Of a DNA stretch of 64,000 bases, positions 29,507 through 42,939 are shown piece by piece. Positions within the stretch are counted from its first letter, which is position 1, and each line of letters begins with the position of its first letter. A program made the translations under genes and the position numbers. The stretch is from Paracyclopina nana. Taxonomy: Eukaryota; Arthropoda; Copepoda; Cyclopoida; Cyclopettidae. The notes under the pieces were generated by a model that saw only the letters and a list, made by a program, of their open reading frames with translations, did not search any database and was not told where the DNA came from. The stretch lies in contig JAGUCH010000004.1 in assembly GCA_019096065.1 (NCBI GenBank), positions 6,138,001-6,202,000 of the forward strand. The letters are read 5' to 3'.

Positions 29507-32500
29507 CTACATCAATGAGTCATGATCACTATAGTTGTCATTCTTCACACTTCCCCCCGACAAGTAGCTGGACTCTGCCCTGCAAAATGGGCAATGTCCC
29601 TTCTGCAGCATTTGCAGCTCGTAGTCATCAGTGTGGAACATTTTGTTGCATGACTCGCACTTGGTTATGGACATGTCAGGCAACAAGTTTCGGAAATATT
29701 GGTATCTCAGCGGCGCTGGCCATTTGGCCACGATCACCTCTCCAGGTTGCATTGACTGCAAAGCTGACCTGTTGACCACCACAGGCTCAAAAATGTCATT
29801 GCCATCTTGCTGGAATGAAAATAGCTTTTGGCCGAAGGGATCAGCCGCGCCGAAATTGTCATCGTCGTCCATCGACAGGACATCTTTTTTCGAGCTCTGA
29901 TGTACGTGGTGCACATTGCCATTGGGATTGGAGCTCTCAATGAGCATCATGGCTTCCCTGTCGGAAATGCCCTCTTCCAATTGAAACTCGACTAAGGGGA
30001 GAATTTCGAAGGAGACAAAGCTGTGGACGAAAGGCTGGCCGCAATTGTTGCATCGATTTCCACCCCGCTGATTGTAGAGAGGGTTCGTCGTGGAACATCT
30101 GTAGCACATGGATAAGAGCTCTTCGTTGTCGTAGAACGGCTTCGCCCTGATCATCAGCGTGGCCAAATCCACGTTCTCCTTGAACCGCTTGGGAATGACA
30201 AGGGCTTGGATCTTTTCCAAGACGTGTCTAGCTAATTTGTAAGCTCCAAGATTTCTAGACTGCTTTGCAAGTGCATAGAGCACCGCAAAACGCGAAACTC
30301 CCTTGGGAACGGATGAGTCAGAAAGCAGCTCGTGCATCAAATAGCGAGATATGTTGAACAAAGCCTCGGGCATGTAGCTGGTAAAAGGCTCGTCAGTGTA
30401 CCTGGCAAAAAATCAAAAAAATACCCTGCATAATACTGTATCAAGACGTAGACTAAAACATAACTGCATTATTCGACACAATTAAGTTTGAATATCGTAT
30501 TTTTAACCGTAATTCAATGCTAACATTATGGAAAATATCCTCAAACATTTCCTGCCCAACTATCTCTGGTATTTCTTCAAGGCAATCAAAGTTAGCTTCA
30601 AGGTTGAGTGGACGATTGTGGCTATTGGCGGAAAGTGAGCTTTGCTCAGTTAACTGATTTTTATTTTGGATAAATAGTATGACAGCTAGAAGGCTTCTAT
30701 TCAATGATTGGCCGATTTTCATTTATGGGACGCGCCCACTTTATTCCAGCACCTTAAAATCCCTTGAGCAATTTTAAAGCTTAGTAAGCTAAAGAAATTA
30801 AAAAAGAATAAAAATAAAGAAATAAAATAAATCGCAAAGCTCCACAACAATGAACTACCTAATATTTAAGATAGCCTCTGAATTATAATATTTGACATAA
30901 TTAATATGTGTAACTATAATGTAGCTCATTAATGTTCAATTGAACAGTGCAATGGCGCCATCTAAAAAGCATACAAAACAATAATTTAGGGTAAAAAATA
31001 AAATATCACTTACCTCTGAATTGTGTGATAGGCGTAGTAAATATTGGCCTTGGTTTGGTATGATTTGAACTTGTCGAGCATTTCTGCTTCCTTCTCCGGC
31101 TCCTCTTTGGCCAAATCAACGTACTGATTCGACAATATCCAGTAGTAATAGGAGGCATCATCAAACCGGGACTCGTTGACAGCATTCAAAGTCAACTCGT
31201 TGAGCACGCGGAAAGCCTCATCTGGTCTGCCAGCCTTGTGGAATGCTTTCTGTGCTTCCACGAATTTGTCCGACTCGGCCAGCCATTTCGCATAGGGAAC
31301 ATAAATCTGTTCCCTATGTTCGGGGTATTTTTCAGCTAGGTTGAAAGCTTCTTGCCATTCCTTTGCCTCCACGTACAAGGTGACGACAGATTTAAAGTCT
31401 CCCACTTTTTTGTACATCTGCAAAAGGAAAGAGTTTTTTTGCGCATAGTATATATATGCTTTCCATGTCCCAAATGATGCAGCTAGCAGAAAATGCATCT
31501 ACGTCCAAATAGCTGTAATTTAGTGTCAAATCTGCATCACACAAAGAAATACGAGGAGATTGGGCCGAGCACAGTGGACTATTGTGCTGCCATTAATAAG
31601 AAATTCAGTCACTATCAACATTTTGAATTTTGACAGCATTATCAATGGCTGTAAAATTTCGAGTTTTTCAATTTTTAATTGGAGCCTGCAAAATAATAGT
31701 GGGTTTTTTTCGTTTTACCTCTCTAGCATATTGTAGCTGTCCATGTTGGCGAAGATAGTGAGCCACCCTCGAAATGGCCTCTTCCTCGGCACGGTCAAGC
31801 TTTCGCCCTACATCCGTGAGCATATCAACCCACCCATGCTCCCCCATAATGTCAATGGCTTTCAAGGTCTCTCCAGCGGACAAATACATTTCCGCTGCAG
31901 CACGTGGCTCGTTGATTTTTGCAGCCCAGTCTGCTTTTTTCTTGATGAGCAGTCGTCTGTCTGCCGAGTCTCCGGACCCGAGGAACTCATTGGCCAAGTC
32001 AAACATACGTAGGTCGGTGTACATAGTCAAAGCCTTGGAATCCTGCCCGCTTTTCTTGTACAATCTGGCAGCATCACTGAACCTGCCTTGGAAGGCTGCA
32101 ATGTCACCCAAGAGAACTTGGTCATCATCTCGTTTCTGCCGCTGCTCAAGGTCAGCAATCAGCTCCAAGTGCTTGAGATCTTTCAAACGCGTATACGCTT
32201 TTTTGGCAATGTCAAGATCCAGAGCCTCCAAGGCTTGCTTTCCCAAGGTTTCCCAATCACTCTCAGTCACACCTAAGCAAGCAGTGACATACGCCATGTT
32301 CAGGTCATTGGCATCCAAGTATTGGAACATGGGCGAGGACAAGGGCACTTCTATGGTCGTCATGCTGTAGACATGCAAGCAGAAAATCTTGGAGCCAGAA
32401 AATCCGACCACGAAACCAGTCATTTTCTGCTGATGAGGCGGAAACGAGCTTGCTTTGATGCTGAGCGTGTTAGATCCGGAGTAACAGAGCATTTCCTCAC

Positions 32501-34207
32501 ACTGCGTATTCCAAGCTACACTGTTTGCATTGGGCTCTTGGTATAACAGCTTTTTGGTGTTGATGTCAAACACTTGACAAGTGGAGTTTTCGTCCACCAG
32601 AGCCAATTGCTGCCTGGATGAGCTCAAATCAAGACACCTGCAATAGTTCAATGAAGGTTGCGTGAATTACAAGCTGGAATTTCCGACAATTATAAACTGA
32701 CCTGATTGCTTGATTGATTGATAATAAGGTAACAGGGAATGGGTTGTCGAGGAAAATTTTCAGCACTTGTCCATTCTTGAGACCCAATAGAAGCCCCTCG
32801 CGTTCTGGAGGACCACCAACAACTTTGATGTATCGTATCAGTGATTCCATAAGCCACTCTCGCTCTTTCACTCCCTTGAAGTTCAAGCTCTGCAAACGCT
32901 TCTCTTGGCACAGCACCAAATGGTTAGTGCACACCACCAACAAATTGCAATCCAGTTTTTGGTTGATTTTCTCCTTGACACGATAATGCATGTCTGCGGT
33001 TTCAGCGGAGTAAAGCTCGTACACCACGATTCTCTCGGCCAATTGAACGGCCAATCGGTGCTTGTAAATGGCAATTTTCTTGACTAGATCCCTGCACTTG
33101 ATGCGCACCTTCTGGTCCGTCAGCAAATGCTGGATGATGACATCGGTCATGTTCTCCCTATATGCATACCTCTCTCGATAGAGGCCGTGCACAGTGCTGA
33201 AAATGAGTTGGTAGTAGGCTATCGTGCCATCTTGGCAGCCAACCGCAATAAAGCTGGAGTCCGGCCGAGCTGCACAACACCACACCCAAGAGTTTTGGTC
33301 CCCAATGGTGCCCAATTTCACACCATCTTTGGTATAAAGCAAGCAAGCCTTGTTTGAGCCACCAATCAAAAGGTATTCTCCCTTTGAGAAAAAGGACAGG
33401 CTGCAAGGGTCATAGCCCAGTGGACGCTCCTTGCTCACTTGCTTGCCAGATAACGCATAGAACGAAACGGTTTGGTTCCAATCAGCCACGCAAAGCACAT
33501 CATAGCCCTCCTCGGGATTGGGGTTCCATGCAACGGCCCATATTCCGGATTGCGCTCCGTTCGCGCGTTCAATGCGCATTTTCTCTTCTCCATTCTTATT
33601 CCTTATGGAAACGATGCCATTGCCCAAGCCTAAAGCTATGTACTGCCCATCATTTGTCCAAGAACAGCAATTCACCCTGGCTTGGACTTTGTGCTTTTGC
33701 ACGGACTTTTGCTCCGCAGACCACAGCCCAAAGTCGCTGTGAGCGCAAGATGCCAATTGATGGGATATGGGATTGTACGACAAGCACTGAATAGCATCGT
33801 TGTGCGAGTACTTGAGAATGCCTTCCAGCTTATTAGTCCAGATGATTACACACTTGTCAGCCCCACCGGATGCAAACCTTTTCCCGTCTCGAGCATAAGC
33901 TACGCAATATACTGTGTCTTTATGCCCCTTCAATGGCTGTATGAGTGACCCTTACAAAAGTGCTTGCATTATATGTGTAGCTCTATTGAAATGAGATTTA
34001 GTTACCATCCGAGGTGTCATACACCAAAACTCGTTGTCCTGCAGCTACAATAAGTTGAGAGCCATCGGGTCGAAAGCACAAATCGTAGATGCACTGCAAA
34101 AATATGCCCATTACAGCTCAATTAACAACTAAGGCGAATATGTCATTTACCTGCTCAACTCGGTCCCTGTCATGGACCTTGTCCACCCAAGTTGGAACAG
34201 CTCGCAT
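29507..34207 (-). CDS. IFT122: Intraflagellar transport protein 122 (IFT-A complex)
   Basis: Six exons on the minus strand: 34207-34151, 34093-34006, 33950-32702, 32637-31719, 31417-31014, 30401-29507, encoding 1203 residues (human about 1240). The start [11 protein letters not shown] matches the family. WD repeats fill the N-terminal third ([56 protein letters not shown]), followed by a second propeller with [18 protein letters not shown] and [13 protein letters not shown]. Helical TPR-like repeats follow ([31 protein letters not shown]). Two Cys pairs near the end (CYRCSTTNP...CNNCG and CESCNKMF...CPFC) form zinc-ribbon-like sites. IFT122 is a core IFT-A subunit for retrograde ciliary transport. 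The start codon is 583 bp from that of topoisomerase II on the other strand. The 612-nt intron at 30402-31013 and the 301-nt one at 31418-31718 hold nothing recognised. Confidence 0.97.
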
Positions 34208-34789
34208 TTTCTTAAGGTGGTTCTTCTTGTCAATCAGCGAACAAGATAGTTTTCGCTTTCATCGTGACTCAAGCCAACAAAAATTGTACCTGGGTGCATA
34301 TATCTACTACATGGTTTTCTTGCGTGCCCTTTCTCCGAAAAAGTATAGAGATCTGTGGATGGCAACGCCGTAGAGACCTGTGGACAGCGCAAAAAATTTC
34401 GAACGGCCGTTGCGCGCTTGCGGGAAAATGAATCTTCTTAGTTGCCGGGGAGAAATCGGTACCAGACCTAACCTTGAAGATTTCTGATTGTTCTCAATTT
34501 GGCATTTATTGCAGCATTTTGGCCACTCACAAGTCTGTGACGGTGAAAAGCATCTGTATTTTGTTTGGCGATATTTTCATCGCGGAATTTGAAATTTTTA
34601 ACGAGAGGAGAATTGATATTCTGTCAAAATACTCGAGCATAAAAGTTGAACAACGGTCTTTTCGGCTAAGTAAAGCTGGCTCGAATATTTGTTCGAATCG
34701 CCACACCTTCTTTCTTAGACGGCATCAAGTTCACTTTGAGGCCTTTTTCGTCGGCCTACCGTGGAGATTCGTCAAAAACCAATATCAAA
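34208..34789. promoter_or_regulatory. Divergent promoter region IFT122 / TOP2
   Basis: 582 bp between two start codons. No clear TATA box; it contains the 5' UTRs. The last 100 bp before the TOP2 ATG are pyrimidine-rich. ORFs reading through here are chance. Confidence 0.5.
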
Positions 34790-37700
34790 ATGTCTGAAAA
34801 CGGCGACTACGAATATGATCCCGCTTCTGGTGAGGCTGCCGCTCCCAAGAAGGAGAAAAAGGAGAAGAAAAGGCTAAGCGTGGAGCGGATTTACCAGAAG
34901 AAAACTCAGCTAGAGCATATCCTGCTTAGGCCTGACACCTATATTGGATCGGTCCAGCCTTTGACTGAAAAGATGTGGGTTTATGACGAAGCTCAAGATC
35001 AAATCGTCAACCGCGAAATCACCTTCACTCCAGGTAAATAATAAAACCAAGCCACCCATTAATTGTGCATGACATTTCTTGTTTTGCAGGTTTGTACAAA
35101 ATCTACGATGAGATATTGGTGAACGCGGCAGACAACAAACAGCGTGACAAGAAAATGGACACCATCAAAATCGACATCAGCTCCGAGAAGAACGAAATCA
35201 AGATCTACAACAACGGCAAAGGAATTCCCATTGTGGAGCACAAAGACGAGAAAATGTTTGTTCCGACCATGATATTCGGACACTTACTGACCTCGTCCAA
35301 TTTCAATGATGAAGAGGAAAAAGTTACCGGAGGACGTAATGGCTATGGTGCCAAGCTCTGTAACGTCTTTTCTACCAAGTTCACCGTTGAAACTGCGTGC
35401 AAAGAATACAAGAAAGAGTTCAAACAGGCCTGGGCGGACAACATGAGCAAAGCCAGTGAGCCCAAAATCAAAGAGTACTCCGGAGAAGACTACACCCGGA
35501 TTACGTTTCGCCCTGATCTCGCCAAATTCCACATGCAGTCACTGGACTCGGACACCGTTGCGCTCATGTCTCGCAGAGCCTATGATGTGGCAGCCTCTGC
35601 ACCAGGTGTCAAAGTTTACCTTAATGGCAAGCGAATTCCAATCAAGGGCTTCAAGGACTATGTTGACCTGTTCTTGAAAGGCCATGAGGATGAATCTGGC
35701 AACCAAGTCAAGTGCATCTACGAGAAATGCAGTGACAGGTGGGAAGTCGCAGTCGCCCCTTCTACAGATGGATTTCAACAAATGTCCTTTGTCAACTCCA
35801 TAGCAACGACAAAGGGAGGAAGGCACATCGATCATGTCAGCAAAATTATCGAAAACAACTTGACCGACACCCTTAAGAAAAAGAACAAAGCGGGCGTACA
35901 AATCAAACCTCACCAGGTAATTATCGTTCCTTTTATTTTTGATTTTTGGTAGGCGCGAAATCTCACACTTTGGCGTTAGCGCGTGTTTGTGGGAACTATT
36001 ATCATAACAAAATCCGCATTTCTAGATCCGCAATCATATGTGGCTTTTCGTGAATTGCCTTATTGTCAACCCCGCCTTTGACTCCCAAACGAAAGAAAAT
36101 ATGACTCTGCAAATGAACAAGTTCGGCTCCAAGTGCTCCTTTACCGACAAGTTCAACAAGCAGCTTGAAAAGTGCGGAATCGTCGAATCAGTATTAGCTT
36201 GGTCCAAATTCAAGGCGGACCAGCAGTTGAAAAACAAGCAGACAGGAAAGAAAACCAACAAATTGAGGGGCATCGCTAAATTAGAGGATGCCAACGACGC
36301 CGGAACAAAGTAAGCTACAGTATTTTCAATATTTAGCGGCTATTCTGATATGATATTTTAAAATTTGAAGGAACTCCATGGACTGTACATTGATTTTAAC
36401 TGAAGGAGACTCAGCCAAAACTTTGGCGGTAGCCGGTCTCGGCGTGGTTGGGAGAGATAAGTACGGTGTGTACCCCTTACGAGGTAAATTGCTAAATGTG
36501 CGTGAGGCGTCTCACAAGCAAATCATGGACAACAAAGAAATCACCGATCTGGTGAAAATTCTGGGCCTTGTCTACAAGAAAAAGTACACTTCTATCGAAG
36601 ACCTCAAGTCACTTCGTTACGGTCGACTGATGATCATGACCGATCAGGATCAAGATGGCTCTCACATCAAAGGCCTCTTGATCAACTTCATCCACCATAA
36701 TTGGCCCGACCTATTGAAGCTCCCGTTCGTTGAAGAATTCATCACACCTATTGTGAAGGCAACGAAGACCAATCAGTCGTTCTCTTTCTTTTCTCTGCCG
36801 GAATTTTATGAGTGGAAGGCTGCTACCGACAATTGGCATACGTATAAGATCAAGTACTACAAAGGTCTGGGAACCTCAACGTCGAAGGAGGCCAAAGAGT
36901 ACTTTTCTGACATGATCCGCCATCGAATCAAGTTTCGCTGGCATAACGACCAAGATGATCATGCCATCAACTTGGCCTTCAGCAAAAAGGCCATCGACCA
37001 AAGAAAGGAATGGCTCACCAACTGGATGGAAGAAGGCAAAAGGCGCAAGGAGTTGGGTCTGCCCGAAGTGTATTTGTATGAAAAAGACACCAGGAGTGTT
37101 TCGTATGCTGATTTTATCAACAAGGAGCTCGTGCTGTTCTCCAACATGGACAACGAGCGCTCTATCCCATGCGTGGTTGACGGCTTCAAGCCTGGGCAAA
37201 GAAAGGTCATGTTCACTTGCCTCAAGAGAAATGACAAGCGTGAGGTGAAAGTTGCCCAGCTCGCTGGTTCAGTGGGCGAAATGTCTGCCTATCACCACGG
37301 TGAGATGTCTTTGATGGGCACAATCATTAATTTGGCCCAAAACTTTGTCGGTTCCAACAACATCAATTTGCTTTTGCCGATTGGTCAGTTTGGTACTAGG
37401 CTTGCTGGCGGCAAAGATCACGCCTCACCGCGTTACATTTTTACTCAAATGAGCCCTCTGACCAGGATGATTTTCAACCAACACGATGATCCCTTGCTCA
37501 AGTATTTGAATGAAGACAACCAGAAAATCGAGCCAGAATGGTACATCCCCATCATTCCCATGATTTTGGTGAATGGAGCTGATGGCATTGGTACTGGGTG
37601 GATGACTAAAATACCCAACTACAATCCACGCGAGATCATCGCTAACTTGAAGCGTATGCTTCGTGGTGACGAGCCCAAGCATATGATCCCCTGGTTCAAG

Positions 37701-39947
37701 AATTTCAAAGGATCCATCGAGGAGCTGGAGTCTCAAAAGTACGTCATCAACGGAGAAATCTCAGAACTCTCGGAGACAAAGGTGGAAATCACTGAATTGC
37801 CCATCCGCACATGGACTCAAACCTACAAAGAGGGTGTGGTCGAGCCCCTCCTCAACGGCTCGGAAAAGATTCCTGCTCAAATCACCGACTACAAGGAATA
37901 TCACACTGACAAGACCGTCCGTTTTGTGGTGTCAATGACTGCTGACAAGTTGCGAGCTGCAGAGCAAACAAAAGGCTTGCATCAGTTCTTTAAGCTGCAG
38001 ACAACTTTGTCCACATCTTCAATGGTCCTGTTCGACCACAATGGCTGCTTGAAGCGTTACGACGATGCAGTTGAGATCATTAAGGAGTTCTTCGACTTGA
38101 GGCTGAACTATTATGACAAGCGCAAGAAGTACCTGGAGGGAATGCTCGAGGCTGAGGCTTTGCGCCTGAGCAATCAAGCGAGATTCATTCTTGAGAAGTG
38201 CGATGGGTCCCTCACTGTCGAGAACAAGAAAAAGAAGATTATGATTGCAGAGCTTCAACGCAAGAACTTTGACCCAGACCCGGTCAAGAAGTGGAAGACT
38301 GCTCAGGCCAAATTGGAGGCCGCAGCTTTGGATGATGATGTCCCCCTAGATGAGGACTCAGACAGTGATCTTGAGGAGGATGCGAAAGATGCCGACTATG
38401 ATTATTTGTTGGGCATGGCTCTATGGTCGCTAACAGCAGAGCGAAAAGAAGACCTTCTCAAGAAGAAAGAGGAAAAGCACAAAGAGTTGGAGCGATTGCG
38501 GAAGACGACCAAGGAGGAAATGTGGGGAACCGACCTCGATGAGCTTCTCCAGAAGTTGGACGAAGTAGAGGCCAAGGAGCTGGAAGACGAGGTTGTCGCC
38601 GGTACCGGTAAAAAGGTCAAGGGCAAGAAGACTTTGAAGGAAGAAGCCCTGCCCTCTCCTCACGGCATTCGCATCGCCCCCAAGATCCCCGACGAGCTGA
38701 GAACTAAAGCAGCCAAAGCAGCAGCGGCCAAGGACCGCAAGGAAAACAAGGTGGTCCGCAAAATCGAGAAAGATTTAGAGGAGGAAAAGGACGAGTTCGA
38801 TATGATGATCACTGACAGGGCCAACAACAGATCGTTAAGTGAAAAGGTCGGTTTCACGCCCGAGAAAAAGAAGCCGGCTGCAAAGCCAAAGGCCCCCAAG
38901 AGCTCACCCGATAAAAGGGGGAGTGGCGGCAATAAGAAGCGCAAGAACCCGTGGGAGTCAGATGATGACAGCATGTCTGACGCCGACTCGGAAATCCCCG
39001 CGGATGCCGATTTGTCTGACGTTGAAGTGAAGCAAAGGGACGCCGTGCGCCGCAACGCTGCTACCACTAAGTATAAGGCTTTTTTGAGCAGTGATAGCAG
39101 CGATGCCGACGATTTGTACGATTCCATCAAGAAGAAAAACGGTGGCAGTGAAGCGAATGGAAAACACGAAGATAGTGATTCGTCTTTGCACATAGTGACA
39201 AACGATTCGAAAGCGGACAACAACACGGATTTCGATAGTTTGTTTGAGAGCAGCAGCAAAATGGACGAGGACTCGTCGCCGGTAAAAGCCGCCAAGCCGC
39301 CTGCCGCCAAGAAGCCGGCCAAAGCATTTTTTGAGAGCGACAACGACTCCGACGACGATTTCAAACCGTCAATAAAAGTGAGGAGTGATTCTGATGCTGA
39401 AATGTCTGACGTGGAAACAGAGAAGCCCCTGAAAAAGCAGGCTGCGGCCAAGAAGCCCAAGGCGGCCCCCAAAGCCCCCAAGGCGCCCAAAGAGTCGAAG
39501 AGGGCCAAAAAGCCGGCCAAGAGTGAGTCTGAGCCCGATGATGATGACGATTTTGAGCAGTTCTCCGACGGAGATGACGGCTCCCCACCGCCCAAGAAGA
39601 AGTCAAAGAAGCTGAAGAACTTCGGCAGCGACGACGACGATGCCGACTTTGGCGCGGCCAAGAAAAAGCCGGCTGCCAAGAAGAAACCACCAGCGAAGAA
39701 GAAGCCGGCAAAGAAGAGCAGTGACATCGATTCTGACGATGAGTCCTCTCCTAAAAAGAAAAAGAGGGGACCCAAGGCCAAGAAAGCTGCCCCAAAAAAG
39801 GCCGCGGCTGCAGCCAAGGGCTCGGGGAGTGAGGCCGAGGACGCCGCCTTCGACCTCAGCGACGTCGCACCCGCTCGGGATCGACCTGGCAGGCAAAAGA
39901 AGACCATCAACTACAACTTTGGTAGTGATGAGGAAAGTGACTATTGA
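34790..39947 (+). CDS. TOP2: DNA topoisomerase II
   Basis: Four exons: 34790-35033, 35090-35916, 36026-36309, 36371-39947, encoding 1643 residues (human TOP2B about 1620). The GHKL ATPase domain has EILVNAADNKQRD and the GRNGYGAKL ATP lid. TOPRIM motifs are LTEGDSAK and MIMTDQDQDGSHIKG, whose Asp residues bind the metal. The catalytic tyrosine is Tyr807 in HASPRYIFT, preceded by a conserved Arg-Leu-Ala-Gly stretch. The coiled-coil and C-gate regions follow. The last 400 or so residues are a low-complexity tail of alternating acidic (DSDSDD) and Lys/Pro/Ala-rich (KKPAAKKK) runs, rich in likely phosphorylation sites and nuclear localisation signals. A single animal-type TOP2 relieves supercoils and decatenates chromosomes. 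Exon 4 alone encodes 1192 residues. Confidence 0.98.
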
Positions 39948-41029
39948 AAAGTACAACCACAGCCCCAATACAAATTTCATTGATTCTTATTGTTGGTAAA
40001 TTTCTTCTCGTACCACCATTATCATATGAGTGTGTGAGTGTATGTAAGATTCGACGAATAATAACAATGAATGTAGCTTAGGCGTCAAATAATCCAAGCA
40101 AGAACAATGCACATGTGCTAGTAGCCAAAGGATTTCAAGAAGTTGTGTCTCTCCACAGTTGAGTGTTGGCCAAGATTGATCACATTTCCTCACTGGCTTA
40201 AGGAGAACGCAAGAGAGAGACTAATTTTAATGGTGATTACTTGTGACAGCGCCATCATGGTGACATATTTTCTCGTGTACGAGCTGGTGCTGTGACGGTT
40301 TCAAGCATTATTTTGCTACACTTTGACAAATTGCCAATCAGCCAAACTGCACATCTTTCCATACCCGATTTACAGCGTAGACCGGAAAATGAAAAGTTTA
40401 AGGTCATTCTTGCATATTTCGTGCGCGTTTCGCTCAAGCTCTTTTTTTTCCGAAGAGAGCACACCCCTTTTCCGTACTTGTAAGCTTTAGCAAGCTGAAG
40501 AAGGTTGATGTTGTCTCTTGCGAGCTTACTTTCTTTTCTCAATGCGTGATGTCACCCAGGCGTGGCTTGCCCGATTGGGTGACTTGTTGGCATTTGCCCA
40601 AAGTCCTTCAAATACATACACCTTGCTTTGAGCACTGTGGGCTTAGTGCTTGTAATGAAATCAATTTAAATTTCCTTTTTCCATGCTAAATTCCATCTTG
40701 CATTGTAATGGCATATTTAAGCATGAATGACTTGCGCAAAAAACTCCCACAGTGCACTCACATCATAGAAAGCTTGCAGAAGCATTTTTAGCTCATACGC
40801 TATAGTAGTATACGTACCGCTATAGTAAGTAGCATGCATGTTTGAAACAAGGTCATCATAATTACAATTCTTGTGAGAGAGGAGTGTGCAAACTTGGTGC
40901 TTGAGTGCAAAATCATGTATATCATCGCAATTATTTGAGCCGGATCGCGAAAACGAGTTCTTTAAGACGACTCTGCATATACAATCATCGCCGCGCGCAC
41001 AGTGAAGATCTACTCTTCCAAGGGGAAAC
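39948..41029. other. Intergenic region TOP2 / EHD
   Basis: 1.08 kb. It contains the TOP2 3' UTR and the EHD promoter/5' UTR. Two GTGAC-containing motifs (GATGTCACCC and GGGTGACTTG) near 40547-40585 flank a CCAAT-type ATTGG. No gene or repeat recognised. Confidence 0.55.
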
Positions 41030-42939
41030 ATGACCAGTATTTTTCGCCGCAAGAAAGATGACCATCCGCAGTTCTATGCAACTGTTGGAGAAGGCCTCAA
41101 GAAGATCTACAAGGCCAAACTGTTGCCACTGGAGGAGGCCTACGACTTTCACGATTTCGTATCGCCGCCACTCAACGATCCGGACTTTGATGCAAAGCCT
41201 ATGATACTATTTGTGGGACAATACTCCACTGGCAAAACGAGCCTGATCAGGTACCTGTTGGAGCGTGATTATCCTGGCTTGAGGATCGGACCTGAGCCGA
41301 CCACGGACTGCTTCAATGCTGTCATGTTCGGTGACCAGGAGCAGGTCATTCCTGGAAATGCCTTGGCAGTGGATAATAAAAGGCAGTTCAGGCCCCTGTC
41401 CAAATTTGGAGGAGCTTTCCTCAACCGGTTCCAAGGATCCACATTGAAGAGTCCTGTCCTGAGATGCGTCACCATGATTGATACGCCTGGCATCCTGTCT
41501 GGAGAAAAGCAACGAGTTGATCGAGGGTAAAATGCTATTCAATGTAACCATATGATGGCTGAATCGTCATTTTTTTTCTTTATTGCAGCTATGACTTTGA
41601 AGGAGTCTTGAAGTGGTTTGCTGAGCGAGTGGACAGAATCATCCTCCTTTTTGATGCCAACAAATTGGACATCTCTGACGAATTCCGCAGATCCATTGAA
41701 GCTATTCATGGGTATGAAGACAAGGTGCGAATTGTCCTGAACAAGGCAGATCAAGTGGACCACCATGAACTGATGCGAGTCTACGGTGCATTGATGTGGT
41801 CCATCGCAAAAGTCATCAATGTGCCTGAATGCCCCAAAGTCTTCGTTGGCTCTTTTTGGGACCAGCAGCTCAAGCATGACTTGTATCGGAAGCTGTTTGA
41901 ACGTGAGCTCATGAGCCTCATTGATGACATTTTGGATCTGCCAAAGTATGCATCATTGAGGAAACTGAATGATTTCATCAAACGTGCAAGAATGGCCAAG
42001 ATCCATGCTTTCATCATCAGCTCCCTAAGATCTGATATGCCCAAAATGTTTGGCAAGGGTAAGAAGAAGAAGGAACTGATCAAGAATCTCCCTACGCTGT
42101 TCAGGCGTGTCCAGGAAGAGCATCTGGTGTCAGCCTCAGATATCCCACCCGTTGAAGCAATGCAAGCCAAATTAGCACTGTGTGACTTCACCAAGTTCCC
42201 TACCCTACGAGAAAAGCTGATCCAGGGTGTGGAAGAGATGCTGGATCAAGACATAGCTGAGCTGATGTCCATTGTGCCACAAGACTCTGAGGAGCCTGCC
42301 ATCTCTGGTGGGGCCTTCAATGATGTCAAGGATACCATGTCACCATTTGGATACATGAAATGCGAGGTAAATGACACTGACTAATACACCCTGACGCCCT
42401 ATTTGCTATATTGGCTGCAAGATCGATCTCTTTATTTTGAAATCATTATGCACAGACGCTTAATTAATGCAATAATTACTAAAATACATTCCGGAACAAC
42501 ACACTACACTGAAATACATTCAGAGCATTTATCCTGGTGAAAGTAGCATTCAAGTTACTTGAACAGCCCTAAACTTCGATCATTCCAGGGCATTGACTTG
42601 GGCGCTGGTGAACCTGTGTGGATCGTGACCAAGGAACGCTCCAAATGGGATGCGATTTTCGAGTCACTCAATCCGGTCAAGGGTAGAATCAGTGGATCAG
42701 TGGCCAAAAAGGAGATGATCAAGTCGAAACTGCCCAATCCAGTGCTTGCCAAGGTCTGGAGGCTGTCTGACGTTGACCAGGACGGTGCTCTGGACTCGGA
42801 CGAGTTTGCGCTCGCCATGCACCTTATCAATATTAAGCTTGATGGGTACGACTTACCTGATGATCTCCCCGATCACTTGGTGCCCCCTTCCAAAAAGAGA
42901 ATGATGAATGGTACAGTCAAGTCCCAAAACTCGTTCTGA
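41030..42939 (+). CDS. EHD1: EH-domain-containing dynamin-like ATPase (EHD/RME-1/Past1)
   Basis: Three exons: 41030-41526, 41589-42366, 42589-42939, encoding 541 residues (human EHD1 534). The start MTSIFRRKK matches the membrane-inserting N-terminus of EHDs. The P-loop GQYSTGKT is at 63-70, followed by EPTTDCF, IDTPGIL and NKADQVD. Helical-domain motifs include WFAERVDRIILLFDANKLDISDEF and KLNDFIKRARMAKIHAFIISSL. Exon 3 (from residue 426) encodes the C-terminal EH domain with the EF-hand loop DVDQDGALDSDEF, which binds NPF peptides. EHDs oligomerise on membrane tubules and drive endocytic recycling. The annotated stop is UGA followed by C; the same frame then stays open for 212 more codons (separate entry). 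Confidence 0.97.

Noticed and set aside
38660..39910. Long antisense open frame (416 codons) opposite the TOP2 C-terminus
   Set aside because: It is the mirror of the low-complexity Lys/Asp/Ser-rich tail (poly-Ser/Phe/Leu in translation). It shows no family features and the sense strand is clearly coding.
42937..42939. EHD UGA as a selenocysteine codon
   Set aside because: Not excluded, but EHD is not a known selenoprotein family, the residue is not in a redox motif, and I found no convincing SECIS-type hairpin by eye in 43579-43900. Plain readthrough is simpler.
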